The position numbers and the translations under genes were made by a program. The notes below the pieces were generated by a model. The model ran no database searches, was not told the DNA's origin, and worked only from the letters and a program-made list of their open reading frames with translations. Below, in pieces: positions 36,464-45,100 of a stretch of DNA of 64,000 nucleotides. Positions within the stretch are counted from its first letter, which is position 1, and each line of letters starts with the position of its first letter. The stretch spans positions 31,496-95,495 of the forward strand of contig USGY01000003.1 in NCBI GenBank assembly GCA_900554365.1, read 5' to 3'. The stretch comes from an uncultured Clostridium sp. Lineage in GTDB: Bacteria; Bacillota; Clostridia; TANB77; CAG-508.

Positions 36464-36841
36464 ATGAGAATAAAAATGAAAAGAATAAAAGGAATTATTC
36501 AAAAAGGAATAATAGGAATATTGGCAGGAATTATTAGTGGACTGTTTTCAACAGGAGGAGGAATGATATTAGTACCTGCATTTATATATATATTAAATTT
36601 AAAAGATTCAAAAGCAAGAGGAACATCAGTTTTTTGTATATTATTTATGGTATTAACAACAAGTATTTTTTATTATAAAGGACATTATATTAATTGGAAA
36701 ATAGCTATAATGTGTGCAATAGGAGGCACGATAGGAGGATATATAGGAGCTAAACTTTTAAAAAAATTACCGGAAATGACTTTTAAAATAGCATTTACAA
36801 TATTTTTAATATATGCAACTTATAAGATGCTGATATGTTAA
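36464..36841 (+). CDS. TauE/SafE-family half transporter 1
   Basis: 125 residues with about four membrane helices. It carries the family repeat LAGIISGLFSTGGGMILVPAF followed by FCILFMVLTTSIFYY and GGTIGGYIGAKLLKKLP. Whole TauE/SafE permeases are about 250 residues with two such repeats; here each repeat is its own gene, so the two products probably pair. The start could also be the ATG at 36476. Substrate (sulfite, organosulfonate or other anion) unknown. Confidence 0.8.
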   Translation: MRIKMKRIKGIIQKGIIGILAGIISGLFSTGGGMILVPAFIYILNLKDSKARGTSVFCILFMVLTTSIFYYKGHYINWKIAIMCAIGGTIGGYIGAKLLKKLPEMTFKIAFTIFLIYATYKMLIC

Positions 36842-36859
36842 AGATGTAAGGAGGCAAAC

Positions 36860-37237
36860 ATGATAGAAGTTGTAATTGGAATAATAGCTGGGATAGTTAG
36901 CGGAACAGGAATGGGAGGAGGAACAATATTAATTTTATTGCTTACAAGTATGTTAGGAATGGAACAGCACATAGCTCAAGCAACAAATTTAATATTTTTT
37001 ATTCCAACTTCAATAATTGCAATAATAGTCAATTTAAAAAATAGAAATATTGATATAGGAACAGGAATAATAATTTCAATTTTTGGAATATTAGGTGCAA
37101 TAATAGGAGCTAAAATATCTATGAATTTAAATGTAGTAATTTTAAGAAAATGTTTTGGGATTTTCTTGATGTTTGTTACAATAAATGAAATATATTTTAT
37201 AAACAAAAAGTATAAAAAAATGAAAAATAAACAATAA
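36860..37237 (+). CDS. TauE/SafE-family half transporter 2
   Basis: 125 residues, about four helices. Its repeat reads IIAGIVSGTGMGGGTILILL, then AQATNLIFFIPTSIIAIIVNLKNRNID and ILGAIIGAKISMNLN. It has its own ribosome-binding site (AAGGAGG) and ATG, and different sequence from the first half, so this is a genuine two-gene arrangement and not a frameshift. Confidence 0.82.
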   Translation: MIEVVIGIIAGIVSGTGMGGGTILILLLTSMLGMEQHIAQATNLIFFIPTSIIAIIVNLKNRNIDIGTGIIISIFGILGAIIGAKISMNLNVVILRKCFGIFLMFVTINEIYFINKKYKKMKNKQ

Positions 37238-37262
37238 TAAATTAAAAGAGAGGTGATTATAA

Positions 37263-37403
37263 ATGAAATTTGTAAAAGGTGTTATGGTAGGAGGATTAGT
37301 AACTACAGGATTATTTATGTTATATGCAGAAAGCGGAAAAATGAATAAAAAAAGCATGATGAAACAAGGAAGAAAAATGATAAAAAAGATGGGGATAATA
37401 TAA
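37263..37403 (+). CDS. Small membrane protein of 46 residues
   Basis: Begins MKFVKGVMVGGLVTTGLFML, one hydrophobic helix with a Gly-rich start as in YtxH-like small proteins, then a Lys/Met-rich tail (MNKKSMMKQGRKMIKKMG). GAGAGGTGAT lies just upstream of the ATG. It is the last gene of the TauE pair's transcript, 25 bases downstream. Function unknown. Confidence 0.75.
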   Translation: MKFVKGVMVGGLVTTGLFMLYAESGKMNKKSMMKQGRKMIKKMGII

Positions 37404-37414
37404 AAAATAAAATG

Positions 37415-37450
37415 AGATTTGAGTTATAAAAGTAACTCAAATCTTTTTTC
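37415..37450 (+). terminator. Bidirectional intrinsic terminator
   Basis: AGATTTGAGTTA (37415-37426) and TAACTCAAATCT (37433-37444) form a perfect 12-bp stem, followed by six T. It lies between converging genes. Confidence 0.9.
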
Positions 37451-37478
37451 GGTTAGACTTTTTACAGTCTATTAAAAA

Positions 37479-37958
37479 TTAGAAATTTAAATCTTTGAAA
37501 TCAGTATCTCTTAAAAAGTCATCTTTTTTATCACAACCACAAGGTGGCTTTTCATGTTCACCTAAAAAACAATCACATTTATCATGTTTATCACCTTTTA
37601 GGCATTTTCCTTCATGATGACATTTTGCACATATTTTAATTTTTTTAGTATCATTTACCCATATTTGAATAGCATATTGTTTACCAGGGCATAATGGTCC
37701 AAAAACAAATTCTCCTTCTTTATCTGTGAAAGTATGGCCAATAGGTCTTCTCTCGTCTTTTCCCTTATCACAAACAACTTCAACTAATTTTACTACAGCA
37801 TTTTCAACAGGTTCTTTAAAACAATTTCTAACAACACCATAAATAACATCACGGTTATCTTCTGGTAATGTTATATCTAAATCAAATTGTTTGCCTCCAG
37901 AAATAACACCATCTATATCCAAAACAGGGCAACAACCTTTATTACCTTCCATTTCCAT
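37479..37958 (-). CDS. Cys-rich protein with carboxypeptidase-regulatory-like (Ig/transthyretin) fold
   Basis: 159 residues. The middle (DVIYGVVRNCFKEPVENAVVKLVEV, HTFTDKEGEFVFGPLCPGKQYAIQIWV) is a typical small beta-sandwich of the CarboxypepD_reg type. The tail is dense in Cys, His and Asp/Lys (CAKCHHEGKC, CDCFLGEHEKPPCGCDKK), and another CC pair is near the N-terminus. There is no signal peptide. Cys-rich proteins of this kind in Clostridia may be spore-surface or metal-binding (inference). It is preceded by an inverted repeat at its transcription start. Confidence 0.75.
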   Translation of the reverse strand: MEMEGNKGCCPVLDIDGVISGGKQFDLDITLPEDNRDVIYGVVRNCFKEPVENAVVKLVEVVCDKGKDERRPIGHTFTDKEGEFVFGPLCPGKQYAIQIWVNDTKKIKICAKCHHEGKCLKGDKHDKCDCFLGEHEKPPCGCDKKDDFLRDTDFKDLNF

Positions 37959-37977
37959 AAAAACTCATCCTTTCTAC

Positions 37978-37997
37978 AAACAACATATGTGTTGTTT
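37978..37997 (-). promoter_or_regulatory. Inverted repeat at the start of the Cys-rich gene's transcript
   Basis: AAACAACA/TGTTGTTT perfect 8-bp arms around TATG, just downstream of TATTAT and overlapping CATATTATA (minus strand, 38009-38001), the latter fitting the SigK -10 pattern CATANNNTA. Candidate operator or mRNA hairpin. Confidence 0.45.
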
Positions 37998-38103
37998 ATA
38001 TATAATATGATTTTAAAATAAAATGTTGAAAGTTTATTTTAAAATATTGTTGTAAAATTTTAATAACTAATGTATAATATCCAAAGTGAAGGGAGGAGAT
38101 ATC

Positions 38104-38487
38104 ATGGAAAAAAAAGAAGAAAATAAAAATATTCAAAATAATAATAAAAATGAGGTTGTAGAGGCTAAAGAAATACAGGAAAATAAAGAAACTCCCGAAA
38201 AAGATAGAAAAGGTTTAGCGCTTGCATCAATGATATTAGGAATTGTATCAGTAGTATTGTTCTTTATAAAAATTATTTCAATACCATGTGGAATTTTAGC
38301 AATAGTATTTTCAGCATTATCATTAAAATCAAGTAAAAAAAGTTTTGCAATAACAGGTTTAACAACAGGAATTATAGGAATAATATTAATGATATTAGTA
38401 TATTTATTTATAATGTTTTTATCATGTAGTATATTTAATTATCCAGTTAATCCCATAAATGATTATGATTATTACGATAGTTTTTAA
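38104..38487 (+). CDS. DUF4190-like small membrane protein
   Basis: 127 residues: a charged low-complexity N-terminus (Lys/Glu/Asn) and two or three helices (LALASMILGIVSVVLFFI; ISIPCGILAIVFSALSL; FAITGLTTGIIGIILMILVYLFIMF). The GLALASMILG and IPCGILAI phrases are typical of DUF4190. ATG 38104 has GGGAGGAG upstream. Function unknown. Confidence 0.78.
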   Translation: MEKKEENKNIQNNNKNEVVEAKEIQENKETPEKDRKGLALASMILGIVSVVLFFIKIISIPCGILAIVFSALSLKSSKKSFAITGLTTGIIGIILMILVYLFIMFLSCSIFNYPVNPINDYDYYDSF

Positions 38488-38517
38488 ATAAAATTAGAAT
38501 TTTTCTCCAAGAGAAAG

Positions 38518-38525
38518 CATACAAT
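38518..38525 (+). promoter_or_regulatory. Candidate SigE -10 (CATACAAT) for the deacetylase gene
   Basis: CATACAAT fits the SigE -10 consensus CATACANT exactly, 30 bases before the ATG. An AT-rich GAATTT lies about 15 bases upstream as a weak -35. pdaB belongs to the mother-cell programme in Bacillus. Confidence 0.5.
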
Positions 38526-38554
38526 AGAAGTAGCTTGAACTTGGAGGTTTTTTT

Positions 38555-39328
38555 ATGTTTTATGTTTTAGATAAACAAAAAATAATAGCATATGGAGTAT
38601 CTGTGTTAACAGTATTATTCTTATTTTGTATGGCAAGTGAAATGACAACAGAAAAAGAAGCAATTCAAACATCTGCAAATAATCAAAGGTTATTACCAAT
38701 ATACAAAGTACAAACAGAAAAAAATGAAGTTGCATTTACAATGAATTGTGCCTGGAATGCTGATGATATAGATTCAATTTTAGATACACTTGAAAAAAAT
38801 GATACTAAAATAACATTTTTTATAGTGGGAGATTGGATGGGAAAATATCCAGAAGAAGTAAAAAAAATACATAAAGCAGGTCATGAAATAGCAAGCCATA
38901 GTGATACACATCCACATGTTACAAATATGAGTTATGAAGACAATGTAAATGAATTAGAAAAATCAAATGAAAAATTGGAAAAAGTAATTGGAACTAAAAC
39001 AAATATATATAGAGCCCCATATGGAGAATACAATAATACAGTTATTCAAGCAGCTCAAGACAAAAAATATTTTACAATACAATGGAGCTTAGATACATTA
39101 GATTATACTGGCCTAACAGGAGAAGAAATGTGGAAAAGACTAGAAAATGTGGAAAAAGGAGATATTATTTTAAGTCATAATGGAACTAAACATACAGCTG
39201 ATAGCTTAGATATGTTAATAAAAAATATAAAGCAAAAAGGATTAAAAATAGTAAAAGTATCAGAATTAATTTATAAAGATAATTACACAATAAATTCAGA
39301 AGGAAGACAAATAAAAAATAATGTATAA
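38555..39328 (+). CDS. PdaB-like spore polysaccharide deacetylase
   Basis: 257 residues: N-terminal signal anchor (IIAYGVSVLTVLFLFCMA), then a NodB-type domain. Motif 1 reads FTMNCAWNADDID where active enzymes have TFDD, so the catalytic Asp is Asn here. The metal motif HSDTHPH, the RAPYGEYN block and the late ILSHNG are intact. This variant occurs in PdaB-type proteins needed for spore stability in Bacillus, so activity is uncertain. TTGGAGG precedes the ATG, with a SigE-like box further upstream. Confidence 0.82.
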   Translation: MFYVLDKQKIIAYGVSVLTVLFLFCMASEMTTEKEAIQTSANNQRLLPIYKVQTEKNEVAFTMNCAWNADDIDSILDTLEKNDTKITFFIVGDWMGKYPEEVKKIHKAGHEIASHSDTHPHVTNMSYEDNVNELEKSNEKLEKVIGTKTNIYRAPYGEYNNTVIQAAQDKKYFTIQWSLDTLDYTGLTGEEMWKRLENVEKGDIILSHNGTKHTADSLDMLIKNIKQKGLKIVKVSELIYKDNYTINSEGRQIKNNV

Positions 39329-39380
39329 ATATGTCAATAGGGGGAAACATATTTATATAAAAAATTTGAGGGGATTTAAA

Positions 39381-39923
39381 ATGATTTTTATTGGAATTAT
39401 TTCAGAATATAATAGTTTTGAAAATATTAAGGATATATTAAAAAATAATTATATTAAAGATATAAAATTAATTCACATAAACAAAAATAGTATAGAAAAC
39501 ATAAAAAATATAAAATTTGAAACATTAATAATTGATTCAAATTTAAAAGATTATCAAAAAGAAACAGAGATAATAAAAGAAATAGCAGCCAATGCAAAAT
39601 ATTTAATTTTAAATACAGATATAAATATATTAACTTTAGAGATTAAATCTTGGAATGCAAATTTGATAACATATGGATTAAATAGAAAGGCAACAATAAC
39701 AATATCAAGCATTAGTGAAAGTGGAATATTAATATATTTACAAAGAAATTTAAAAGATACAAATGGAGATATATTAGAAATTGGTGAAGACCTTGTGAGA
39801 GTAAGCGAAAAAAGCAAATTAAAAATATATGAAATTTTAATAGTGTATACGATTTTGCTAATAAAACAAAAATCCATAATTAAGGAATTACAGGAAAACT
39901 CTAACTTTTTTGAACAAAATTAA
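39381..39923 (+). CDS. Unrecognised protein, possible Mur-ligase-like fragment
   Basis: 180 residues, no signal peptide. It opens with a beta strand and MIFIGIISEYNSFENI, then alternates strand and helix in a Rossmann-like way (LIIDSNLKD; YLILNTDINIL). NANLITYGLNRKATITISSISESG recalls the central segment of some Mur-type or cyanophycin-type ligases, but no P-loop is seen. ATG 39381 follows GAGGGG. Function not assigned. Confidence 0.65.
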   Translation: MIFIGIISEYNSFENIKDILKNNYIKDIKLIHINKNSIENIKNIKFETLIIDSNLKDYQKETEIIKEIAANAKYLILNTDINILTLEIKSWNANLITYGLNRKATITISSISESGILIYLQRNLKDTNGDILEIGEDLVRVSEKSKLKIYEILIVYTILLIKQKSIIKELQENSNFFEQN

Positions 39924-40034
39924 CTTTTTATGTAGACAAATTATGAAAAAGGGTGTATAATAAAGAATGTAAGTTAACAGAGCGTAAGGAAAAATATACA
40001 ATTGATAAATATAAAATATAGGAGGAAGAAAGAA

Positions 40035-40739
40035 TTGAATACCAATTATTTAGAAAACAACTACTTAACATTAGTTGGAAAAGTTACAGGAGAAAAGAAA
40101 TTTAGTCATGAGATTTATGGGGAAAGATTTTACGTATTTAATTTAGAAATCCCACGTTTAAGTGGAAATAGCGATATGATTCCAATTACAGTATCTGAAA
40201 GATTAATAAAAGAAGACACATTACAAGAAGGAAAGAAATTATTAGTAAAAGGACAATTTAGATCATATAATAGTTATGAAAATGAAAAAAACAGATTAAT
40301 TTTAACAGTATTTGCTAAAGATATCGTTGAATTAAATGAAAATGAAGAAAATAATGAAGAAAACGAAATGGTAAAAAAAGATACAGTAACAAACGAAGTT
40401 GTACTTGTAGGATATATTTGTAAAAAACCAATTTACAGACAAACACCATTTGGTAGAGAAATATCAGACTTATTATTAGCAGTAAATAGAGCATACAACA
40501 AATCAGATTATATTCCTTGTATAGCATGGGGAAGAAATGCAAGATTTTGCCAAAACATAGAAGTAGGAACTCAAGTAAAAGTAGTAGGAAGAGTTCAATC
40601 AAGACAATATGAGAAAAAACATGAAGATGGAACTGTAGAAACAAGAGTTGCTTATGAAGTATCTGTTGGAAGCTTAGAAGTAATAGAAGAAAAGGATAAT
40701 ACAGAAGAAGCAACAACAGAAAATCAAGAAGCAGTATAA
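40035..40739 (+). CDS. Double OB-fold single-stranded DNA-binding-like protein
   Basis: About 234 residues with two OB modules. The first is NYLTLVGKVTGEKKFSHEIYGERF to KRLLVKGQFRSYN-like text; the second is NEVVLVGYICKKPIYRQTPFGREISDLLLAVNR then DYIPCIAWGRNARF and VKVVGRVQSRQYEKK, close to SSB. A poly-Glu/Asn linker joins them. No acidic DDLPF tip. The TTG at 40035 follows AGGAGGAAG and is preferred. It differs from the housekeeping ssb at 20276 and may be a specialised SSB. Confidence 0.8.
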   Translation: MNTNYLENNYLTLVGKVTGEKKFSHEIYGERFYVFNLEIPRLSGNSDMIPITVSERLIKEDTLQEGKKLLVKGQFRSYNSYENEKNRLILTVFAKDIVELNENEENNEENEMVKKDTVTNEVVLVGYICKKPIYRQTPFGREISDLLLAVNRAYNKSDYIPCIAWGRNARFCQNIEVGTQVKVVGRVQSRQYEKKHEDGTVETRVAYEVSVGSLEVIEEKDNTEEATTENQEAV

Positions 40740-40774
40740 ATTAGGCACCTATTAATAAAATATATATTGAAGAT

Positions 40775-40816
40775 AAAAAAGGTTTCAAAAAGCTAGTCTT
40801 TTGAAACTTTTTTTGA
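40775..40816 (+). terminator. Intrinsic terminator
   Basis: AAAGGTTTCAAAA/TTTTGAAACTTT stem with a long T tract; a TATAAT follows immediately for the next gene. Confidence 0.85.
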
Positions 40817-40856
40817 TATAATAATGCTACTTAATATTACGAAAGGATGGAAGATA

Positions 40857-42566
40857 ATGTTTAAAAATATTATTTCTAAAATAAAAAATAAAAATGTGAA
40901 AAAAGATAAAAAAAGTAAAATAAAAAGTAGCACTAAATTTACTATATTAGCAATTATATTAATTGCAATATTTTGTGTTGCATTAACACCTGTAACATTT
41001 CAAAATGATACATATTATACAATAAAAATTGGAGAACATATAACTCAATATGGAATAGATATGCAAGATCCGTTTTCATGGCATCAAGATCTAGCATATA
41101 CATATCCACATTGGTTATATGATTTATTGACATATTTAATTTATAGTGCATTTGGAATGAATGGAATTTATATAACAACATGTATATTATCTGTAATTCT
41201 AGGAATAACATTGTATTTAACAAATAATAAATTGGTTAAAAATCAAATATTTTCTTTTGCTATAACTATAGGTGCAATGTATTTAATAAGAGGATATATT
41301 GCTGCAAGAGCACAATTAGTTACATTTATATTATTAGTTTTAACAGTATATTTTATAGAAAGATTCCTGGAGACCAAGAAAAAAAGATATGCATTAGCTT
41401 TAATAGTAATTCCAATATTAATAGCAAATTTACATTCAGCAGTATTTCCATTTTATTTTATATTATATTTGCCATATATAGCAGAATATATAATTGCTGT
41501 TTTAGGAGAAACTGTAATATATAGAAAAGTAAAAATTGCTAAAATGAAACTTGAAATAAAACTTTTATCAAGAAAAAATACAAATGCAGAAAAAATAGAA
41601 AAGTTAAAAGACGAATTAAAGCAAATTCAAGAAAAAGTAGATAAGATAAAAATAAAAAGAACCAAAGAATTACAAAATCCATATAAAATAAAAATGATAA
41701 AAAACAATAATGTTAAATGGTTAATATTAATAATGGTAATATGTGCATTTACTGGATTTTTAACACCTATTGGTGATACACCATACACATATTTAGAAAA
41801 AACTATGCAAGGTAATACAACTCAAAACATTAATGAGCATTTACCAATGACTTTAGCTAATGATACAGAAGTTGTATGTACACTTATAATATTTTTATCA
41901 ATACTTATATTTACAAAAGCAAAAATAAGATTATCAGATTTATTTATGTTAGGTGGCTTATGCTATTTAATGTTAATGACAAAAAGACAAGTAACAATGT
42001 TTGTTTTGATATGTTCATTTATATTAAATAGATTTATAGTAGAACTTGTAGATAATTATACAAAAGAAGATTTGAAAAAGTTAACTGATAACCTGGTTAA
42101 ATTGCCTGCAATTATAATTGTTATAGCAGTTATGTTAGGATTTAGTTATTATATGGGAAAAGATAAAATAGGAAATGAAATAGTAGATGAAAGTGCATAT
42201 CCTGTACAAGCATGTGATTATATTTTAGAAAATATAGACTTAGGAAAAGCTAAATTTTATAATGAATATAATTATGGAAGTTATATGCTATTTAGAAGAA
42301 TCCCAGTATTTATAGATTCTAGAGCAGATTTATATGCTCCTGAATTTAGTGGAAAAGATGATGATATATTTTCTGACTTTATAAATACTTCAAATATAGG
42401 AACTTTTTATGAAGATACATTTGATAAATATGGAATAACACATGTAATAACATACAAAAATTCTAAAATGAATATGATTATTACCAAAACACATGATCCA
42501 AAATTAAAACAATTATATAGTGATAAATATTTTGTAATATATGAAAGGGTAAATGATAATGGCTAA
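40857..42566 (+). CDS. Polytopic membrane protein, GT-C-like
   Basis: 569 residues with roughly ten membrane helices. The first outside loop has NDTYYTIKIGEHITQYGIDMQDPFSWHQ, with acidic residues placed as in GT-C glycosyltransferases. A cytosolic Lys/Glu coiled-coil insert (KIEKLKDELKQIQEKVDKIK) splits the helices. The C-terminal soluble part has NEYNYGSYMLFRRIPVFIDSRADLY, recurrent in uncharacterised clostridial membrane proteins. Substrate unknown. The stop overlaps the start region of rluD, indicating translational coupling. ATG 40857 follows AAAGGATGG. Confidence 0.7.
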   Translation: MFKNIISKIKNKNVKKDKKSKIKSSTKFTILAIILIAIFCVALTPVTFQNDTYYTIKIGEHITQYGIDMQDPFSWHQDLAYTYPHWLYDLLTYLIYSAFGMNGIYITTCILSVILGITLYLTNNKLVKNQIFSFAITIGAMYLIRGYIAARAQLVTFILLVLTVYFIERFLETKKKRYALALIVIPILIANLHSAVFPFYFILYLPYIAEYIIAVLGETVIYRKVKIAKMKLEIKLLSRKNTNAEKIEKLKDELKQIQEKVDKIKIKRTKELQNPYKIKMIKNNNVKWLILIMVICAFTGFLTPIGDTPYTYLEKTMQGNTTQNINEHLPMTLANDTEVVCTLIIFLSILIFTKAKIRLSDLFMLGGLCYLMLMTKRQVTMFVLICSFILNRFIVELVDNYTKEDLKKLTDNLVKLPAIIIVIAVMLGFSYYMGKDKIGNEIVDESAYPVQACDYILENIDLGKAKFYNEYNYGSYMLFRRIPVFIDSRADLYAPEFSGKDDDIFSDFINTSNIGTFYEDTFDKYGITHVITYKNSKMNMIITKTHDPKLKQLYSDKYFVIYERVNDNG

Positions 42567-43476
42567 AACATACACAGTAAAAAAAGAAAATATAGGAAAC
42601 AGAATAGATGCGTATTTAGCAAATGAAGATATAGAATTATCGAGAGTAGCAATTCAAAGACTAATAAAAGATGAAAAGATTTTAGTAAATAATAAAAAAG
42701 TAAAATCATCATATAAACTACAAGAAGGTGACAAAATCACTGTTGAAGATGAAGAACCAAAAGAAATAGAGTTAAAAGCTCAGAATATTCCTGTAGAAAT
42801 AATATATGAAGATAATGACATAATTGTTGTAAACAAGCCTAAAGGAATGGTTGTTCATCCTGGAAGTGGGAATCCAGACGGAACATTAGTAAATAGTTTA
42901 ATGAATATATGTAAAGATTCTTTATCAGGAATTGGTGGAGAAATACGACCAGGAATAGTACATAGACTTGATAAAGATACATCAGGTATTTTAGTTGTTG
43001 CAAAAAATGATAAAGCACACATAAATTTAAGTGAACAAATAAAAGACCATAAAGTAGAAAAAACATATATAGCATTAGTAAGAGGTATTGTAAAAGAAAA
43101 TGAAGCTAAAATAGATATGCCAATTGCAAGAAGTCCAAAAGACAGAAAAAAAATGGCAGTTGTTCAAGGTGGAAAAAGAGCTGTAACTAATTTTAAAGTA
43201 TTAGAAAGATTTCCTAAAGACAATTGTACATTATTAGAAGTAAAAATAGAAACAGGAAGAACTCATCAAATTAGAGTACATTTATCAGAAATTGGATATC
43301 CACTAATAGGTGATGAGGTATATTCAAATGGAAAAAATAAATGGCAAATAAAAGGACAATGCTTGCATTCAAAAAGCTTGAAATTTAAACATCCAATAAC
43401 AGGCAAAGAAATGTATTTAGAAGCTAAATTGCCTAAATATTATGAAGATCTATTAAAAGAATTAAGGAGTAAATAA
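42559..43476 (+). CDS. rluD: RluA-family 23S rRNA pseudouridine synthase
   Basis: Isomerises uridine to pseudouridine in 23S rRNA. S4 RNA-binding domain at the N-terminus (RIDAYLANEDIELSRVAIQRLI), then the catalytic HRLDKDTSGILVVAKN with its Asp, RTHQIRVHLSEIGYPLIGD and HSKSLKFKHPITG. ATG 42559 is chosen because AAAGGG is 9 bases upstream; the ATG at 42553 is too close. It overlaps the previous stop and is followed by a second pseudouridine synthase after one base. RluD versus a paralog cannot be fixed by eye. Confidence 0.9.
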   Translation: MAKTYTVKKENIGNRIDAYLANEDIELSRVAIQRLIKDEKILVNNKKVKSSYKLQEGDKITVEDEEPKEIELKAQNIPVEIIYEDNDIIVVNKPKGMVVHPGSGNPDGTLVNSLMNICKDSLSGIGGEIRPGIVHRLDKDTSGILVVAKNDKAHINLSEQIKDHKVEKTYIALVRGIVKENEAKIDMPIARSPKDRKKMAVVQGGKRAVTNFKVLERFPKDNCTLLEVKIETGRTHQIRVHLSEIGYPLIGDEVYSNGKNKWQIKGQCLHSKSLKFKHPITGKEMYLEAKLPKYYEDLLKELRSK

Positions 43477-43477
43477 A

Positions 43478-44200
43478 ATGGAAGAGGAAAGATTGCAAAA
43501 GTATTTAGCTAATTGTGGAATTGCTTCAAGAAGAAAAGCTGAAGAATTGATATCACAAGGTAAAGTTCAGGTAAATGGAAAAACTGTAACAGAACTTGGA
43601 ATAAAAGTAAATCCACAGAAAGACAAAGTAATATATCAAGGCAAAGAAGTAAAACAACCTAAAGAACATGTATATATATTATTAAATAAACCTATTGATT
43701 ATGTGACAACAGCTAAAGATCAATTTAATAGAAATTCAGTATTAGATTTAGTAAAAGTTAAACAAAGAATAGTTCCAGTTGGTAGGTTAGATATGTTTAC
43801 TTCTGGAGCATTGATTTTAACTGATGATGGAGATTTTGTATACAAAGTTACACATCCAAAACATGAAATAGAAAAAACATATACTGTTACAATTATTGGA
43901 ATAGTAAAAAATGAAGAAGTCGAAAAATTAAGAAAAGGCGTAAAAATAGATGACTACATCACTAAGCCAGCTAGAGTTAAAATCTTAAAAACTGATGAAG
44001 AGAAAAATCAATCAAGACTTGAAATTACAATTCATGAAGGAAAGAATAGACAAATAAGAAAAATGTGTGAAGCTATAGGACATAAAGTACTTGCATTACA
44101 TAGAAGTAAAGTTGCAAATATAGGTGTAAAGGATTTACCTTTAGGAAAATGGAGATATTTAACTAAAAATGAAATATCAAAAATACTAAATGAAAAATAA
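43478..44200 (+). CDS. rluB: RsuA/RluB-family pseudouridine synthase
   Basis: 240 residues: N-terminal S4 domain (RLQKYLANCGIASRRKAEELISQGKVQVNG) and catalytic domain with GRLDMFTSGALILTDDGDF (catalytic Asp), EKTYTVTI and IHEGKNRQIRKMCEAIGHKVLALHRSKV. Length and motifs fit RluB-type enzymes acting on 23S rRNA. Co-transcribed with the upstream rluD-like gene. Confidence 0.9.
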   Translation: MEEERLQKYLANCGIASRRKAEELISQGKVQVNGKTVTELGIKVNPQKDKVIYQGKEVKQPKEHVYILLNKPIDYVTTAKDQFNRNSVLDLVKVKQRIVPVGRLDMFTSGALILTDDGDFVYKVTHPKHEIEKTYTVTIIGIVKNEEVEKLRKGVKIDDYITKPARVKILKTDEEKNQSRLEITIHEGKNRQIRKMCEAIGHKVLALHRSKVANIGVKDLPLGKWRYLTKNEISKILNEK

Positions 44201-44272
44201 AATATATATTGAAAAATTATTAGTGTAAATATATAATGATAATGCAAACATAAGATAAGAGGAGAATAACAA

Positions 44273-45076
44273 ATGAATAACTTAGAATTTGTACCTGAAG
44301 GATGGAACAATGAAATAACTAAATTAAATTTAAATAATTGGAAAAATTATAAAAATAATCAAGAAATTTTACAAGGGCTTGTAACTAAATGTGATAATGA
44401 TTACAATTTATATATTAATTTTGAAAATGGATTACAAGGTAAAATACCAAGAAATGAAGTAGAAGCAATAAAATTAGATAACCAAGGAATGCCAAAGGAA
44501 AATCTATGTATAGGAAAAGTTCATAAATTTGTACAATTTAAGGTTAAAAACATGGAAGAAGATCAACTAATTTTATCAAGAAAAGAAGTACAAAATGATG
44601 CTATAAATTGGGTAAAAACTGACTTACAAGAAGGGCAAAAAGTAGAAGGAATTGTAAAAAGTATAAAACCATATGGAGCATTTATAGAAATAGGCGGTGG
44701 AGTTGTCGGATTAGCACATATAGAAGATTTATCAATAGCAAGAATACAGTCACCATTTGAAAGATTAAAAATTGGACAAAAAGTACAGGTAGTGGTAAAA
44801 TCTATAGATAGAGAAAATGGAAAAGTTATTTTATCATATAAAGAAACATTAGGATCATGGGAAGAAAATGCATCAAACTTTAAGCAAGGTACTAAAGTTA
44901 AAGGTAAAATACGTGAAACAGAAAAACATAAAAACGGAATTTTTATAGAATTAACACCTAATTTAGTAGGAATGGCTGAATATCAAGATGGTCTTGAATA
45001 TGGACAAGATGTTAATGTATATATAAAAAAGATAGATTATCAAAAAAAGAAAGTTAAATTGCTTATAGTAAAATAG
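44273..45076 (+). CDS. S1-domain RNA-binding protein
   Basis: 267 residues with three S1-type OB modules: a degenerate one near 33-100, a canonical one near 118-190 (GQKVEGIVKSIKPYGAFIEI, VGLAHIEDLS, VILSYKE) and a third near 203-265 (GTKVKGKIRETEKHKNGIFIEL). This resembles clostridial short S1-like proteins, which are smaller than ribosomal S1 of proteobacteria. Likely binds mRNA or rRNA; precise role unproven. GAGGAG precedes the ATG. Confidence 0.82.
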   Translation: MNNLEFVPEGWNNEITKLNLNNWKNYKNNQEILQGLVTKCDNDYNLYINFENGLQGKIPRNEVEAIKLDNQGMPKENLCIGKVHKFVQFKVKNMEEDQLILSRKEVQNDAINWVKTDLQEGQKVEGIVKSIKPYGAFIEIGGGVVGLAHIEDLSIARIQSPFERLKIGQKVQVVVKSIDRENGKVILSYKETLGSWEENASNFKQGTKVKGKIRETEKHKNGIFIELTPNLVGMAEYQDGLEYGQDVNVYIKKIDYQKKKVKLLIVK

Positions 45077-45100
45077 AAATCCTAGAAGGAGGAATGTAGA

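Noticed and set aside
36464..37237. Two 125-residue TauE/SafE genes as another frameshifted single gene
   Set aside because: Each has its own start, the second has a good ribosome-binding site, there is an 18-base gap and no CGG at the junction. Split half transporters are known in this family.
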